From: Salinarimonas sp.
Lineage (GTDB): Bacteria; Pseudomonadota; Alphaproteobacteria; Rhizobiales; Beijerinckiaceae
DNA length: 64,000 nt
Reading direction: 5' to 3'
Assembly (NCBI GenBank): GCA_020832565.1
Contig: JAFIEI010000006.1
Span: forward strand, 1 to 64,000
The notes under the pieces are model-generated. The model had not been told where the DNA came from. It made no database searches and saw only the letters and a program-made list of their open reading frames with translations. A program made the translations under genes and the position numbers. Shown here piece by piece: positions 45,964 through 54,401 of this stretch. How positions within the stretch are numbered: the first letter of the stretch is position 1; each line of letters opens with the position of its first letter.

Positions 45964-47502
45964 TTACTCCGAAATCTCGAAGGTCACGCCTTGAGCCAAT
46001 GGCAGGGCGGTGCCGTAATTGATCGTGTTCGTCGACCTGCGCATATAGGCCTTCCACGCATCAGAGCCAGCCTCGCGGCCACCGCCGGTCTCTTTCTCGC
46101 CGCCGAAAGCGCCGCCGATTTCGGCGCCCGAGGGGCCGATATTGACATTGGCAATGCCGCAATCGGAGCCGATCTCCGAGACGAACAGTTCAGCCTCGCG
46201 CATGTCGAGGGTGAAGATCGAAGAGGACAGTCCGGCGCCGACACCGTTCTGGATGGCGATTGCCTCGTGGATATCATTATAGCGCACCACGTAGAGAATG
46301 GGTGCGAAAGTCTCCTGCGTCATAGGCGCCATCTGCGAGGGCATCTCCACGAGGGCGGGCTTTGCGTAGAAAGCGTCCTCGCCGCCGACACCTGCAGCAC
46401 GGCCACCGCCATGCACGACGGCACCGGCCTCGCGGGCGGCGGTGAGCGCGGCCTCCATATTCTCGAACGCGTCCCGATCGATCAGCGGCCCGACCAGCGT
46501 GCCGGTCTCGCGCGGATCGCCGATGGCGACGGAGCCGTAGACCTTGGCCAGACGCGGCACGAGCTGATCATAGATCGATGAGTGCACGATCAGCCGGCGC
46601 AGGGTCGTGCAGCGCTGGCCCGCCGTGCCGATGGCGGAAAAGGCGATAGCGCGAAGCGCGATGTCGAGATCGGCCGAGGGCGCGACGATGGCGGCGTTGT
46701 TGCCGCCGAGTTCCAGAATCGAGCGGGCGAAGCGCTTCGCGAGACGCGGGCCGACCTCGCGGCCCATGCGGGTCGAGCCCGTGGCGGAGACGAGCGCCAC
46801 GCGGTCGTCATCGACGAGGATCTCGCCGATCTCGCGATCGCCGATCAGCAGATGATGCAGGCCTTCGGGTGCCTCGTCGCCGAAGCGGGCAATGGCGCGC
46901 GCGAGGATTGCCGAAACGCCGAGGCCGGTGAGCGGGCTCTTCTCGGAAGGCTTCCAGATCACCGGATCGCCGCAGACGAGCGCAATCGCCGTATTCCACG
47001 ACCACACGGCCACGGGGAAATTGAAGGCGGTGATCACCCCGGCGACGCCGAGCGGATGCCAGGTCTCCATCATGCGGTGATCGGGGCGCTCGGTGGCGAT
47101 GGTCTTGCCGTAGAGCTGGCGCGAGAGGCCTACGGCGAAATCGCAGATGTCGATCATCTCCTGGACCTCGCCGAGTCCCTCGGAGACGACTTTTCCGGCC
47201 TCGAGCGTCACCAGCATGCCCAGATCGTCCTTGGCCGCACGCAGCTCTTCGCCGAGCAGGCGCACGAGCTCACCCCGGCGCGGCGCAGGCACCTTGCGCC
47301 ATGCGGAGAAGGCGGCTTCGGCACGGGCGATGGAGGCGCGGGTTTCGTCGGCGCTGGTGGTACGCAGATGCGTGATGGTCTCACCGGTCACCGGGGAGCG
47401 GGCGGGCAGCGTGCCGGCGCCGTCGCCGGCAAAGGCGTCTGCGCTGACACCCAGACGCTCGAGAATGGCAAGAGCCTCGGCGCGCACGGAGCTCGTAGAC
47501 AT
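45964..47502 (-). CDS. amaB: ALDH7-type aldehyde dehydrogenase (probable L-aminoadipate-semialdehyde / piperideine-6-carboxylate dehydrogenase)
   Basis: A 512-residue NAD-dependent aldehyde dehydrogenase. Catalytic Cys298 ([13 protein letters not shown]) and Glu264 (LELGGNN). The diagnostic ALDH7 (antiquitin-type) traits are [21 protein letters not shown] region, [31 protein letters not shown] and the end [14 protein letters not shown]. The family oxidises 2-aminoadipate-6-semialdehyde (in equilibrium with piperideine-6-carboxylate) to 2-aminoadipate. GAGGA lies 6 bp before ATG 47502. With gcdH next to it, a lysine-to-crotonyl-CoA route is likely. The gene symbol follows the Pseudomonas enzyme and is less certain than the family. 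Confidence 0.85.
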   Translation of the reverse strand: MSTSSVRAEALAILERLGVSADAFAGDGAGTLPARSPVTGETITHLRTTSADETRASIARAEAAFSAWRKVPAPRRGELVRLLGEELRAAKDDLGMLVTLEAGKVVSEGLGEVQEMIDICDFAVGLSRQLYGKTIATERPDHRMMETWHPLGVAGVITAFNFPVAVWSWNTAIALVCGDPVIWKPSEKSPLTGLGVSAILARAIARFGDEAPEGLHHLLIGDREIGEILVDDDRVALVSATGSTRMGREVGPRLAKRFARSILELGGNNAAIVAPSADLDIALRAIAFSAIGTAGQRCTTLRRLIVHSSIYDQLVPRLAKVYGSVAIGDPRETGTLVGPLIDRDAFENMEAALTAAREAGAVVHGGGRAAGVGGEDAFYAKPALVEMPSQMAPMTQETFAPILYVVRYNDIHEAIAIQNGVGAGLSSSIFTLDMREAELFVSEIGSDCGIANVNIGPSGAEIGGAFGGEKETGGGREAGSDAWKAYMRRSTNTINYGTALPLAQGVTFEISE

Positions 47503-47753
47503 GATTTCCTCGATCCTTGTTCTGATTATTCGATTTCGGCTGCAAAATCCGCGTTTTCCAGCCTTTGCGCAACTCATATCTTCGCACCGCGCCCTGCGAA
47601 ACATGCGCGCGCTGCCCGGTCCCGATCGCGGATTCCTGCACGAAACCGAAAGGAAACCCGCCTTGCATGGTTGTCACCCGCGCGCCCTGCCGCTATGGCG
47701 TAACGCGCAAGCGATCGTCGGCGCGAGGCGCCGTCAGCCGGGGAATGGTACCT

Positions 47754-47993
47754 ATGAAAGCGCGCGTCACGGTGACCTTGAAGAACGGTGTTCTCGATCC
47801 GCAGGGCAAGGCGATCGAAGGAGCCTTGAAATCCCTCGCCATCGAGGGCGTGGGCTCGGTCCGCCAGGGCAAGGTCTTCGATATCGAAATCGATGCCGCC
47901 GATGCAGATACGGCACGTGCCACGCTGGAGCTGGCCTGCGAGAAGCTGCTCGCCAATACAGTGATCGAGAATTACCGCGTCGAGCTCGTCTGA
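47754..47993 (+). CDS. purS: Phosphoribosylformylglycinamidine synthase subunit PurS
   Basis: A 79-residue small subunit that bridges PurL and PurQ in the fourth step of purine synthesis. MKARVTVTLKNGVLDPQGKAIEGAL and IEIDAADADTARATLE are typical; length is normal. The ATG at 47754 is preceded by GGGGAATGG; the upstream in-frame codons do not fit. First gene of the pur group; divergent from the aldehyde dehydrogenase, with 251 bp between. Confidence 0.95.
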   Translation: MKARVTVTLKNGVLDPQGKAIEGALKSLAIEGVGSVRQGKVFDIEIDAADADTARATLELACEKLLANTVIENYRVELV

Positions 47994-48035
47994 GCCGCGC
48001 CTGTCCTGAGCCGATTGTCTTGAGGAGCGACGGTC

Positions 48036-48734
48036 ATGCGCGCCGCCATCATCACCTTCCCCGGTTCCAATCGTGACGGCGACGTCGCCCGTGCCCTGCG
48101 TCATGCGGGGGCCGAGACCGTTGCGGTCTGGCATGCCGAGGATTCGCTGCCGCCGGGAACCGATCTCGCCGTCCTGCCGGGCGGCTTCTCCTATGGCGAT
48201 TACCTGCGCTGCGGCGCCATCGCGGCGCGCTCGCCGGCCATGGACGCCGTGCGAGCCCATGCCGCAAGCGGTGGCCTGGTACTCGGCATCTGCAACGGTT
48301 TCCAGATGCTGTGCGAAGCGGGGCTGCTGCCGGGCGTGCTGATGCGCAATGCGCAGCTGCGCTTCGTCTGCCGCCGCCAGCACCTGCGCGTCGAGCGCAA
48401 CGATACCGCTTTCACCTCGGCTTATGCGAAAGGCCAGGTGATCGATGTCTGCGTGGCGCATGGCGAAGGCAATTACATCGCCGATCCCGATACGCTGTCG
48501 CGCCTCGAGGACGATGGGCGCGTCGCGTTCCGCTATTGCGATGCAGGCGGTGAACTCACCCCTGAAGCCAATTGCAACGGCTCGCTCAACGCGATCGCGG
48601 GGATCTGGTCGCCGGGCTTCAACGTGCTCGGCATGATGCCGCATCCGGAGAATCTGATCGACCCGCTCGTCGGCGGAACCGACGGGGCGGGTCTGTTCGA
48701 TAGCCTGTGCCGCGCGAAAGCTGACGCCGCTTGA
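48036..48734 (+). CDS. purQ: Phosphoribosylformylglycinamidine synthase subunit PurQ (glutaminase)
   Basis: A 232-residue class I glutamine amidotransferase that supplies ammonia to PurL. Nucleophile Cys86 in GICNGFQML, with the His/Glu pair in MMPHPENLIDP. N-terminus AAIITFPGSNRDGD is the PurQ signature. TTGAGGAG lies before the ATG, 42 bp after purS. Confidence 0.96.
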   Translation: MRAAIITFPGSNRDGDVARALRHAGAETVAVWHAEDSLPPGTDLAVLPGGFSYGDYLRCGAIAARSPAMDAVRAHAASGGLVLGICNGFQMLCEAGLLPGVLMRNAQLRFVCRRQHLRVERNDTAFTSAYAKGQVIDVCVAHGEGNYIADPDTLSRLEDDGRVAFRYCDAGGELTPEANCNGSLNAIAGIWSPGFNVLGMMPHPENLIDPLVGGTDGAGLFDSLCRAKADAA

Positions 48735-48752
48735 ACGCGACGTCGACGTCGA

Positions 48753-49784
48753 TCAGCCGACGAGGCGCACCGTGCCACGACGCTCTTCGATCGAAGGGCA
48801 GCTGATCACGAAGCGCAGATCGTCGTAATCGCGATCCGACCAGCCCAACTCAGGCGGACGATCTTCGAAGCCGATGAAGAGATATTGGCCATGGGTACAG
48901 GTGGCCTCCTGGCGTTCGGGGGTGCGATCCCGCTCGCGTATGTCCGGAAGGATGCCACCTTCGCTCTCCGTGCGGCATTCCGCCAAGCTCCGACACAGAA
49001 TCGTCTCGACGATCTCCAGGCCGAAATTGAACGTGAATCCTTCCGGGTTTTCCTCGTCGCGCGTCGTATCGCTATAAAACTCGTAGACCGTTGCACCCGC
49101 TGAGTCGCGCAAACTGGGATCGCGGTTGCCGCCGCGTGTGTTGCGCATCATGTAGCTGATTTCCTCATGCGGGGCGCAATCGACGTCGATGCTTCCCGGC
49201 GGGTTGAAACCCGGATAGCGATCATTGTCGGCCACCTTGACGAAATCCGTGCGCGCGCCCGCTACGCCGGAATAGCGGTCGAGCGGACCGAGCCGCTCAT
49301 CCTCTATCGGATCGTAGCAATAGGCGAGCAGTTCATTGAAGTCCGCAGCATCGGAATCCATGATCTCGAAGTGGTTCTCGTTGGTACGGGTTTCGACCAA
49401 ACCTTCGGCAACCGCCTGTACGCCGACATCGAGGTTGGGGCGCAGGACCGCGCCGATCGTCATCGGCAAGACCGCATCCGAATTGACCCGCACGCGATTG
49501 GCGCCGATCCACTCGAAGGAAACGTTGATCGCACCGAGCTCGGCACGATGGTGGAAATTGCCCATGAATGTCTGCTGGATATCGAGCTGGCGGCCCTCCT
49601 GACGGGCCATCACCGCCTGCAGAGCCGTCGAATCAGCCGCATTCTGCATGGCGGCGCGCACATCCGTGGCACGACTGTAATCCATCGCGAAGCCGGCAAA
49701 GGCGAAGATCGGGATCACGGCAAGACCGAAAATAACGGCAACGCCGCCGCGTTCGTCACGGACTGCGCGGGTGATCAGGGACAT
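48753..49784 (-). CDS. TadE/TadG-like pilus-assembly protein
   Basis: A 343-residue protein with an N-terminal TadG-type segment: ERGGVAVIFGLAVIPIFAFAGFAMDYSRA is a single membrane anchor preceded by the conserved charged residues, then ADSTALQAVM. The long C-terminal part is exported, acidic, with several Cys (about seven) and no recognisable domain; a von Willebrand type A domain, common in larger TadG, is not visible. No other tad gene is in the window. It lies convergently between purQ and purL, where an alphaproteobacterial pur operon would usually be continuous. Confidence 0.75.
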   Translation of the reverse strand: MSLITRAVRDERGGVAVIFGLAVIPIFAFAGFAMDYSRATDVRAAMQNAADSTALQAVMARQEGRQLDIQQTFMGNFHHRAELGAINVSFEWIGANRVRVNSDAVLPMTIGAVLRPNLDVGVQAVAEGLVETRTNENHFEIMDSDAADFNELLAYCYDPIEDERLGPLDRYSGVAGARTDFVKVADNDRYPGFNPPGSIDVDCAPHEEISYMMRNTRGGNRDPSLRDSAGATVYEFYSDTTRDEENPEGFTFNFGLEIVETILCRSLAECRTESEGGILPDIRERDRTPERQEATCTHGQYLFIGFEDRPPELGWSDRDYDDLRFVISCPSIEERRGTVRLVG

Positions 49785-50049
49785 CGGGATACTCCACCAG
49801 CTGTTTCAACTTTGTGGAAAATTGTAGCGATTAACGTGCCATTCACTTTGTTCCGATGCGGCACGAATTCGGAGCATCAGCGGCGAATCGGCAATCACGG
49901 GCTGTGTCATTCCTGCACCCTGCATCAGGATGCGACATGCTCCCGATGATTGTGGCACGCGGTCGCAGCCGCGCTTTCTGCCCTGCGGCGTTGCGCGTGG
50001 CGATGTGACGGGCTATGGCCTTGTCGCATCATCGAGAGGCGAGACCAGC

Positions 50050-52260
50050 ATGAGCGCAGACACGGTCACCATCACCGAGGAACTGGTGCAGGAGCACGGG
50101 CTCAAGCCCGACGAATATGCACGCTTCAAGGAGCTGATCGGGCGCGAGCCGACGCTGACGGAGCTCGGCATCGTATCCGCCATGTGGAACGAGCATTGCT
50201 CCTACAAATCCTCGCGCAAACATCTGCGCGGCCTGCCCACCAGCGCGCCCTGGGTGATCCAGGGGCCGGGCGAGAATGCCGGCGTGATCGATATCGGCGA
50301 CGGGCTAGCCTGCGTCTTCAAGATGGAGAGCCATAACCATCCGAGCTTCATCGAGCCCTATCAGGGCGCGGCGACCGGTGTGGGCGGGATCCTGCGCGAC
50401 GTCTTCACCATGGGCGCGCGCCCCATCGCCGCACTCAACGCCCTGCGTTTCGGCTCCCCGGATCATCCGAGGACCCGCCACCTCGTCTCCGGCGTGGTGC
50501 ACGGGATCGGCGGCTACGGCAATTCCTTCGGCGTGCCGACCGTGGGCGGATCCGTCGGATTCCATTCGCGCTATGACGGCAACATCCTCGTCAACGCCAT
50601 GGCGGTGGGCCTCGCAAAGACCGACGAGATCTTCTACGCCAAGGCCACGGGGGTGGGAAACCCCATCGTCTATCTCGGCTCCAAGACCGGGCGTGACGGC
50701 ATCCACGGGGCCACCATGGCCTCGGCCAGCTTCGACGAATCGGCGGATGAGAAGCGCCCCACCGTCCAGGTCGGCGATCCTTTCGCGGAGAAGCTTCTGC
50801 TCGAAGCCTGCCTCGAACTGATGGCATCGGGCGCGGTCATCGCCATCCAGGACATGGGCGCGGCGGGCCTGACCTCCTCTTCGGTGGAGATGGGTGCGAA
50901 GGGCAATCTCGGCATCGAGCTCGATCTCGACGCGGTCCCCTGCCGCGAAGAGGGCATGACCGCCTATGAGATGATGCTCTCGGAGAGCCAGGAGCGCATG
51001 CTCATGGTGCTCGAGCCCGGCATGGAGGAAGAGGCGCAGGCGATCTTCCGCAAATGGGAGCTCGATTTCGCCGTGATCGGCAAGACCACCGACACCCTGC
51101 GTTTCGTCGTTAAGCATCAGGGCCGGGTCGAGGCCGATCTGCCGATCAAGGAACTGGGCGACGAGGCCCCGATCTATGATCGCCCGCACGAGCCGACACC
51201 GCCGCGCCCGGAAATCGCAGCCGAGGACATCCGCCCTCCGCTGCGCGATTCGGAAGCCCTGATCGCACTCCTGAACACGCCGGACCTGTGCGCGAAGAAC
51301 TGGATCTTCGAGCAATACGATCACCTCATTCTCGGCAATACCGTGCAGACGCCCGGCGGCGATGCGGCGATCGTGCGCGTCGAGGACGGGCCGAAAGGGC
51401 TCGCGCTCACCACCGATGTCACGCCCCGCTATTGCGAGGCCGATCCGGTCGAGGGCGGCAGGCAGGCGGTGGCGGAAGCCTATCGCAATATCTGCGCAGT
51501 GGGCGGCAGGCCGCTGGCCATCACCGACAATCTCAATTTCGGCAATCCCGAGCGCCCGCATTTCATGGGCCAGCTCGTCGGCTGCATCCGGGGCATCGGC
51601 GAGGCCTGCGCCGCGCTCGATTTCCCCGTCGTCTCGGGCAATGTCTCGCTCTACAACGAGACCAACGAGATCGGCATCCTGCCCACCCCCACCATCGGCG
51701 GCGTCGGCCTCATCGATGATTGCGCGCGCCATGCCACGATCGGCTTCCGGCGTGACGACGACGTGATCCTGATCATCGGCGAGACCCGCGGCTGGCTCGG
51801 CGCATCGGCCTATCTGGCAGAGATCTGCGGCCGCGAGGACGGCGCGCCGCCGCCGGTGGATCTGGAGCGCGAGCGCGCCCATGGCGGCTTCGTGCGTGCG
51901 GCCATCGCCGCCGGGCGGCTCGATTGCGTTCACGACATCTCCGATGGCGGGCTCGCCGTGGCCCTCGCCGAGATGGCCATGGCCGGCAATATGGGCGCGA
52001 GCATCGACACCCTGCCCGACGGTCCCTCACATGCCGTTCTGTTCGGCGAGGATCAGGGGCGCTACCTCATCGCCCTGCCCGAAGATGCGGCACAGGCTTT
52101 GATTGCAGATGCCCAGACCGCGGGAATTTTCGTCATGAAACTCGGTCGAACCGGTGGCGATGCGTTGATTCTGCCTGATAATCAGGCCATATCTATCGAA
52201 GCGCTGAAACAGGCGCACGAGAGCTGGCTGCCTGAATACATGGCAGCCGAACCGGCCTGA
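50050..52260 (+). CDS. purL: Phosphoribosylformylglycinamidine synthase subunit PurL
   Basis: A 736-residue ATP-dependent synthase, the small bacterial PurL type that works with PurS and Pur[15 protein letters not shown] at the N-terminus, [31 protein letters not shown] and the second half [18 protein letters not shown] show the duplicated AIRS-like fold. ATG 50050 has AGAGGCGAG upstream; the longer frame from 49930 is not PurL-like. bolA and grxD follow closely in the same direction. Confidence 0.97.
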   Translation: MSADTVTITEELVQEHGLKPDEYARFKELIGREPTLTELGIVSAMWNEHCSYKSSRKHLRGLPTSAPWVIQGPGENAGVIDIGDGLACVFKMESHNHPSFIEPYQGAATGVGGILRDVFTMGARPIAALNALRFGSPDHPRTRHLVSGVVHGIGGYGNSFGVPTVGGSVGFHSRYDGNILVNAMAVGLAKTDEIFYAKATGVGNPIVYLGSKTGRDGIHGATMASASFDESADEKRPTVQVGDPFAEKLLLEACLELMASGAVIAIQDMGAAGLTSSSVEMGAKGNLGIELDLDAVPCREEGMTAYEMMLSESQERMLMVLEPGMEEEAQAIFRKWELDFAVIGKTTDTLRFVVKHQGRVEADLPIKELGDEAPIYDRPHEPTPPRPEIAAEDIRPPLRDSEALIALLNTPDLCAKNWIFEQYDHLILGNTVQTPGGDAAIVRVEDGPKGLALTTDVTPRYCEADPVEGGRQAVAEAYRNICAVGGRPLAITDNLNFGNPERPHFMGQLVGCIRGIGEACAALDFPVVSGNVSLYNETNEIGILPTPTIGGVGLIDDCARHATIGFRRDDDVILIIGETRGWLGASAYLAEICGREDGAPPPVDLERERAHGGFVRAAIAAGRLDCVHDISDGGLAVALAEMAMAGNMGASIDTLPDGPSHAVLFGEDQGRYLIALPEDAAQALIADAQTAGIFVMKLGRTGGDALILPDNQAISIEALKQAHESWLPEYMAAEPA

Positions 52261-52274
52261 GGAGAGTATCGCCC

Positions 52275-52508
52275 ATGCCCATGGAAGCCCGCGACATCGA
52301 GAAGATGATCAAGGAAGCCATTCCGGATGCCACGGTCGAAATCCGCGATCTGGCCGGCGACGGCGACCACTATGCCGCGACGGTCACTTCGGCGGAATTC
52401 AAGGGCAAGAGCCGGGTGCAGCAGCACCAGATGGTCTATCAGGCCCTGCAGGGGCGCATGGGCGGTGTCCTGCACGCCCTGGCGCTGACCACCATTCCCG
52501 CCGATTGA
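52275..52508 (+). CDS. BolA family protein
   Basis: A 77-residue BolA-type protein that binds a [2Fe-2S] cluster together with a monothiol glutaredoxin. MEARDIEKMIKEAIPDATVEIRDLAGDGDHYAATVTS, then VQQHQMVYQALQGRMGGVLHALALTT, with the conserved His near the C-terminus (LHALAL). Start could be ATG 52275 or 52281. It starts 14 bp after purL and is followed by grxD 50 bp on, a standard partner pair in alphaproteobacteria. Confidence 0.93.
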   Translation: MPMEARDIEKMIKEAIPDATVEIRDLAGDGDHYAATVTSAEFKGKSRVQQHQMVYQALQGRMGGVLHALALTTIPAD

Positions 52509-52558
52509 ACATTCACCCCGGGTCCGGCGTCTTGAGCGCCGGAGCACAGGAGTATCCC

Positions 52559-52891
52559 ATGAGCGCGCACGAGACCATCGACACCGAAGTCAAGACCAAC
52601 GACGTGGTACTCTTCATGAAGGGCACGCCGGACTTTCCGATGTGCGGCTTCTCCGGCCAGGTCGTCCAGATCCTGAACTATCTCGGCGTCGATTATAAAG
52701 GCATCAACGTCCTTGATGATGAGGGCATTCGCAGCGGCATCAAGGAATATTCCAGCTGGCCGACGATTCCGCAGCTCTACGTCAAGGGCGAGTTCGTCGG
52801 CGGCTGCGACATTGCCCGCGAGATGTTCCAGGCTGGAGAACTGCAGCAGTTCTTCACCGAGAAGGGCATCACGGTCAAGCAGGGCGCGTGA
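52559..52891 (+). CDS. grxD: Monothiol glutaredoxin, Grx4/GrxD type
   Basis: A 110-residue glutaredoxin with the CGFS active site (Cys29-Ser32, PMCGFSGQ) that carries [2Fe-2S] clusters with glutathione. KGTPDFPMCGFS, WPTIPQLYVKGEFVGGCDI are conserved. AGGAG lies 7 bp before ATG 52559. Its partner BolA is the previous gene. Confidence 0.96.
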   Translation: MSAHETIDTEVKTNDVVLFMKGTPDFPMCGFSGQVVQILNYLGVDYKGINVLDDEGIRSGIKEYSSWPTIPQLYVKGEFVGGCDIAREMFQAGELQQFFTEKGITVKQGA

Positions 52892-52930
52892 TCCGCTGAA
52901 CCTGGATGTGTCGGGGGTTGAGCGAAGCCG

Positions 52931-53554
52931 ATGTCGAGCGCGCGCATGCTGCCCCCGATCCTGCCGCCTGCCGGGGATGGCCAGCGCATCGGCCTGTTCG
53001 GCGGCAGTTTCGACCCGCCGCATGAAGGCCATCGCCATGTGGCGGTGACGGCGCTCAGGCGCCTGCGCCTCGATGCCGTCTGGTGGCTGGTCACGCCCGG
53101 CAATCCGCTGAAGGCCGGCAGGAGCATCGCCCCGCTCGCCGAGCGCATGGCGGCGGCCCGCGCGCTTGCCGCGCATCCGCGCATCGCCGTCAGCGATGTC
53201 GAGCACCAGGCCGGTCTGCGCTATACCAGCGATACCCTGCATTACCTGCAAGAACGCCGGCCCGATCTCGCCTTCGTCTGGATCATGGGCGCGGACGGGC
53301 TGACCCATTTCCACCGCTGGCGCGACTGGCGCGGCATCGCGCGGGCCATGCCGATCTGCGTGATCGACCGCCCCGGCCATTCCCGCGCCGCGACGGCCTC
53401 CCTTGCCGGGCAGGCACTCGCCCGTTACCGGTTGCCGGAGGCGGCGGCGCCGGTTCTCGCCGGCGCCCCGCCCCCCGCCTGGATCTTCCTGCACGGCCCG
53501 CGCCTGCCGATCTCCTCGACGCAGATCCGCACGAGCCGTGAGGCCGGCATCTGA
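52931..53554 (+). CDS. nadD: Nicotinate-nucleotide adenylyltransferase
   Basis: A 207-residue nucleotidyltransferase that makes deamido-NAD from nicotinate mononucleotide and ATP. IGLFGGSFDPPHEGHRHVA holds the (H/T)xGH motif, WWLVTPGNPLK and VWIMGADGLTHFHRW are NadD hallmarks, and the end ISSTQIRTSR is the ISSTxIR signature. About 19 residues precede the motif; ATG 52946 would shorten this. Ends 3 bp before a convergent gene. Confidence 0.92.
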   Translation: MSSARMLPPILPPAGDGQRIGLFGGSFDPPHEGHRHVAVTALRRLRLDAVWWLVTPGNPLKAGRSIAPLAERMAAARALAAHPRIAVSDVEHQAGLRYTSDTLHYLQERRPDLAFVWIMGADGLTHFHRWRDWRGIARAMPICVIDRPGHSRAATASLAGQALARYRLPEAAAPVLAGAPPPAWIFLHGPRLPISSTQIRTSREAGI

Positions 53555-53556
53555 TC

Positions 53557-54303
53557 TCAGGCCAATACCCGCCCGAAACCCAGCAGGCGCTGGATGCGCC
53601 CGAGCACGTAGCTGTAGCGCTGCACCCGTGACGGATAGGGCCCGCGATTGCCCTCGATGGTGGTCACGATCCCGTCGGCATGGCGCTCGACCAGCCCGAT
53701 ATGGCCCTGCCAGCCATTGATGGCGCCGCGCCACCAGACGATGATGTCACCCGCTCGCGGCGGATCGTCCGGTCCCGCCTCAAAGTCCCAGCCCTTGCGC
53801 CGGAACTGGTTGCGGATATCGCGTGCGCCCAGCGAATATCTGAACGGCATTTCCTGCCCGATCTGCGCCGCGCCCTTGCGAAAACACCAGCTGACGAAAC
53901 CGGCGCACCAGTTCGCCCCCTCCCCGATTCGCCCGTCGAGATAGAGTCGTATATCCGGCCCGCGATTGTCGCCGCCCGCTTCCCCCGCACCGCGCCCCAT
54001 CTCCGCGCGCGCAACATCCAGTGCGGCGATGCCGAAGCGGCTGCCCGGCGCTTCGACGTCCCGAGCCGCCTCGGCGCGCCGCCCGAGCGCCATATCGAGC
54101 GCGAAACGCGTCAGCGGCCCGACGACCCCGTCCACGACCAGCGGATCCCCGCGCGGATCGAGCGCTTGCGCCTGAAACGCCCGCACCGCCCGGTCCATCA
54201 CATTATCGAACTCGCTTTGCGGACAGCGCAGATAATCCAGCGCCATCAGATCCTCACTGAGGCCGCGCACAGCCTCCCCCTTCGATCCCTTTCGCAACAA
54301 CAT
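53557..54303 (-). CDS. Peptidoglycan-binding / CHAP-type cell-wall hydrolase
   Basis: A 248-residue protein. Residues about 1-75 are a PG_binding_1 domain (LRKGSKGEAVRGLSEDLMALDYL, DGVVGPLTRFALD). The C-terminal half is a CHAP-like papain fold: Cys133 in GANWCAGFVSWCF and His201 in GWQGHIGLVE, then TIEGNRG for the third residue. No signal peptide is evident, which is more usual for phage endolysins or proteins exported another way; no other phage genes are near. GAGGAG lies before ATG 54303; the frame opens at 54339 without support. The 98 bp upstream are AT-rich and contain an AAATAAG/CTTATTT hairpin. Confidence 0.78.
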   Translation of the reverse strand: MLLRKGSKGEAVRGLSEDLMALDYLRCPQSEFDNVMDRAVRAFQAQALDPRGDPLVVDGVVGPLTRFALDMALGRRAEAARDVEAPGSRFGIAALDVARAEMGRGAGEAGGDNRGPDIRLYLDGRIGEGANWCAGFVSWCFRKGAAQIGQEMPFRYSLGARDIRNQFRRKGWDFEAGPDDPPRAGDIIVWWRGAINGWQGHIGLVERHADGIVTTIEGNRGPYPSRVQRYSYVLGRIQRLLGFGRVLA

Positions 54304-54401
54304 GCCCTGCTCCTCTCTCGCCCGGTAGGAGAGAGGCAAATAAGATAAATTTCCTTATTTACAAGATAGTACGAAAAATTTCCTACACCGAGAGCGCAAC
54401 C

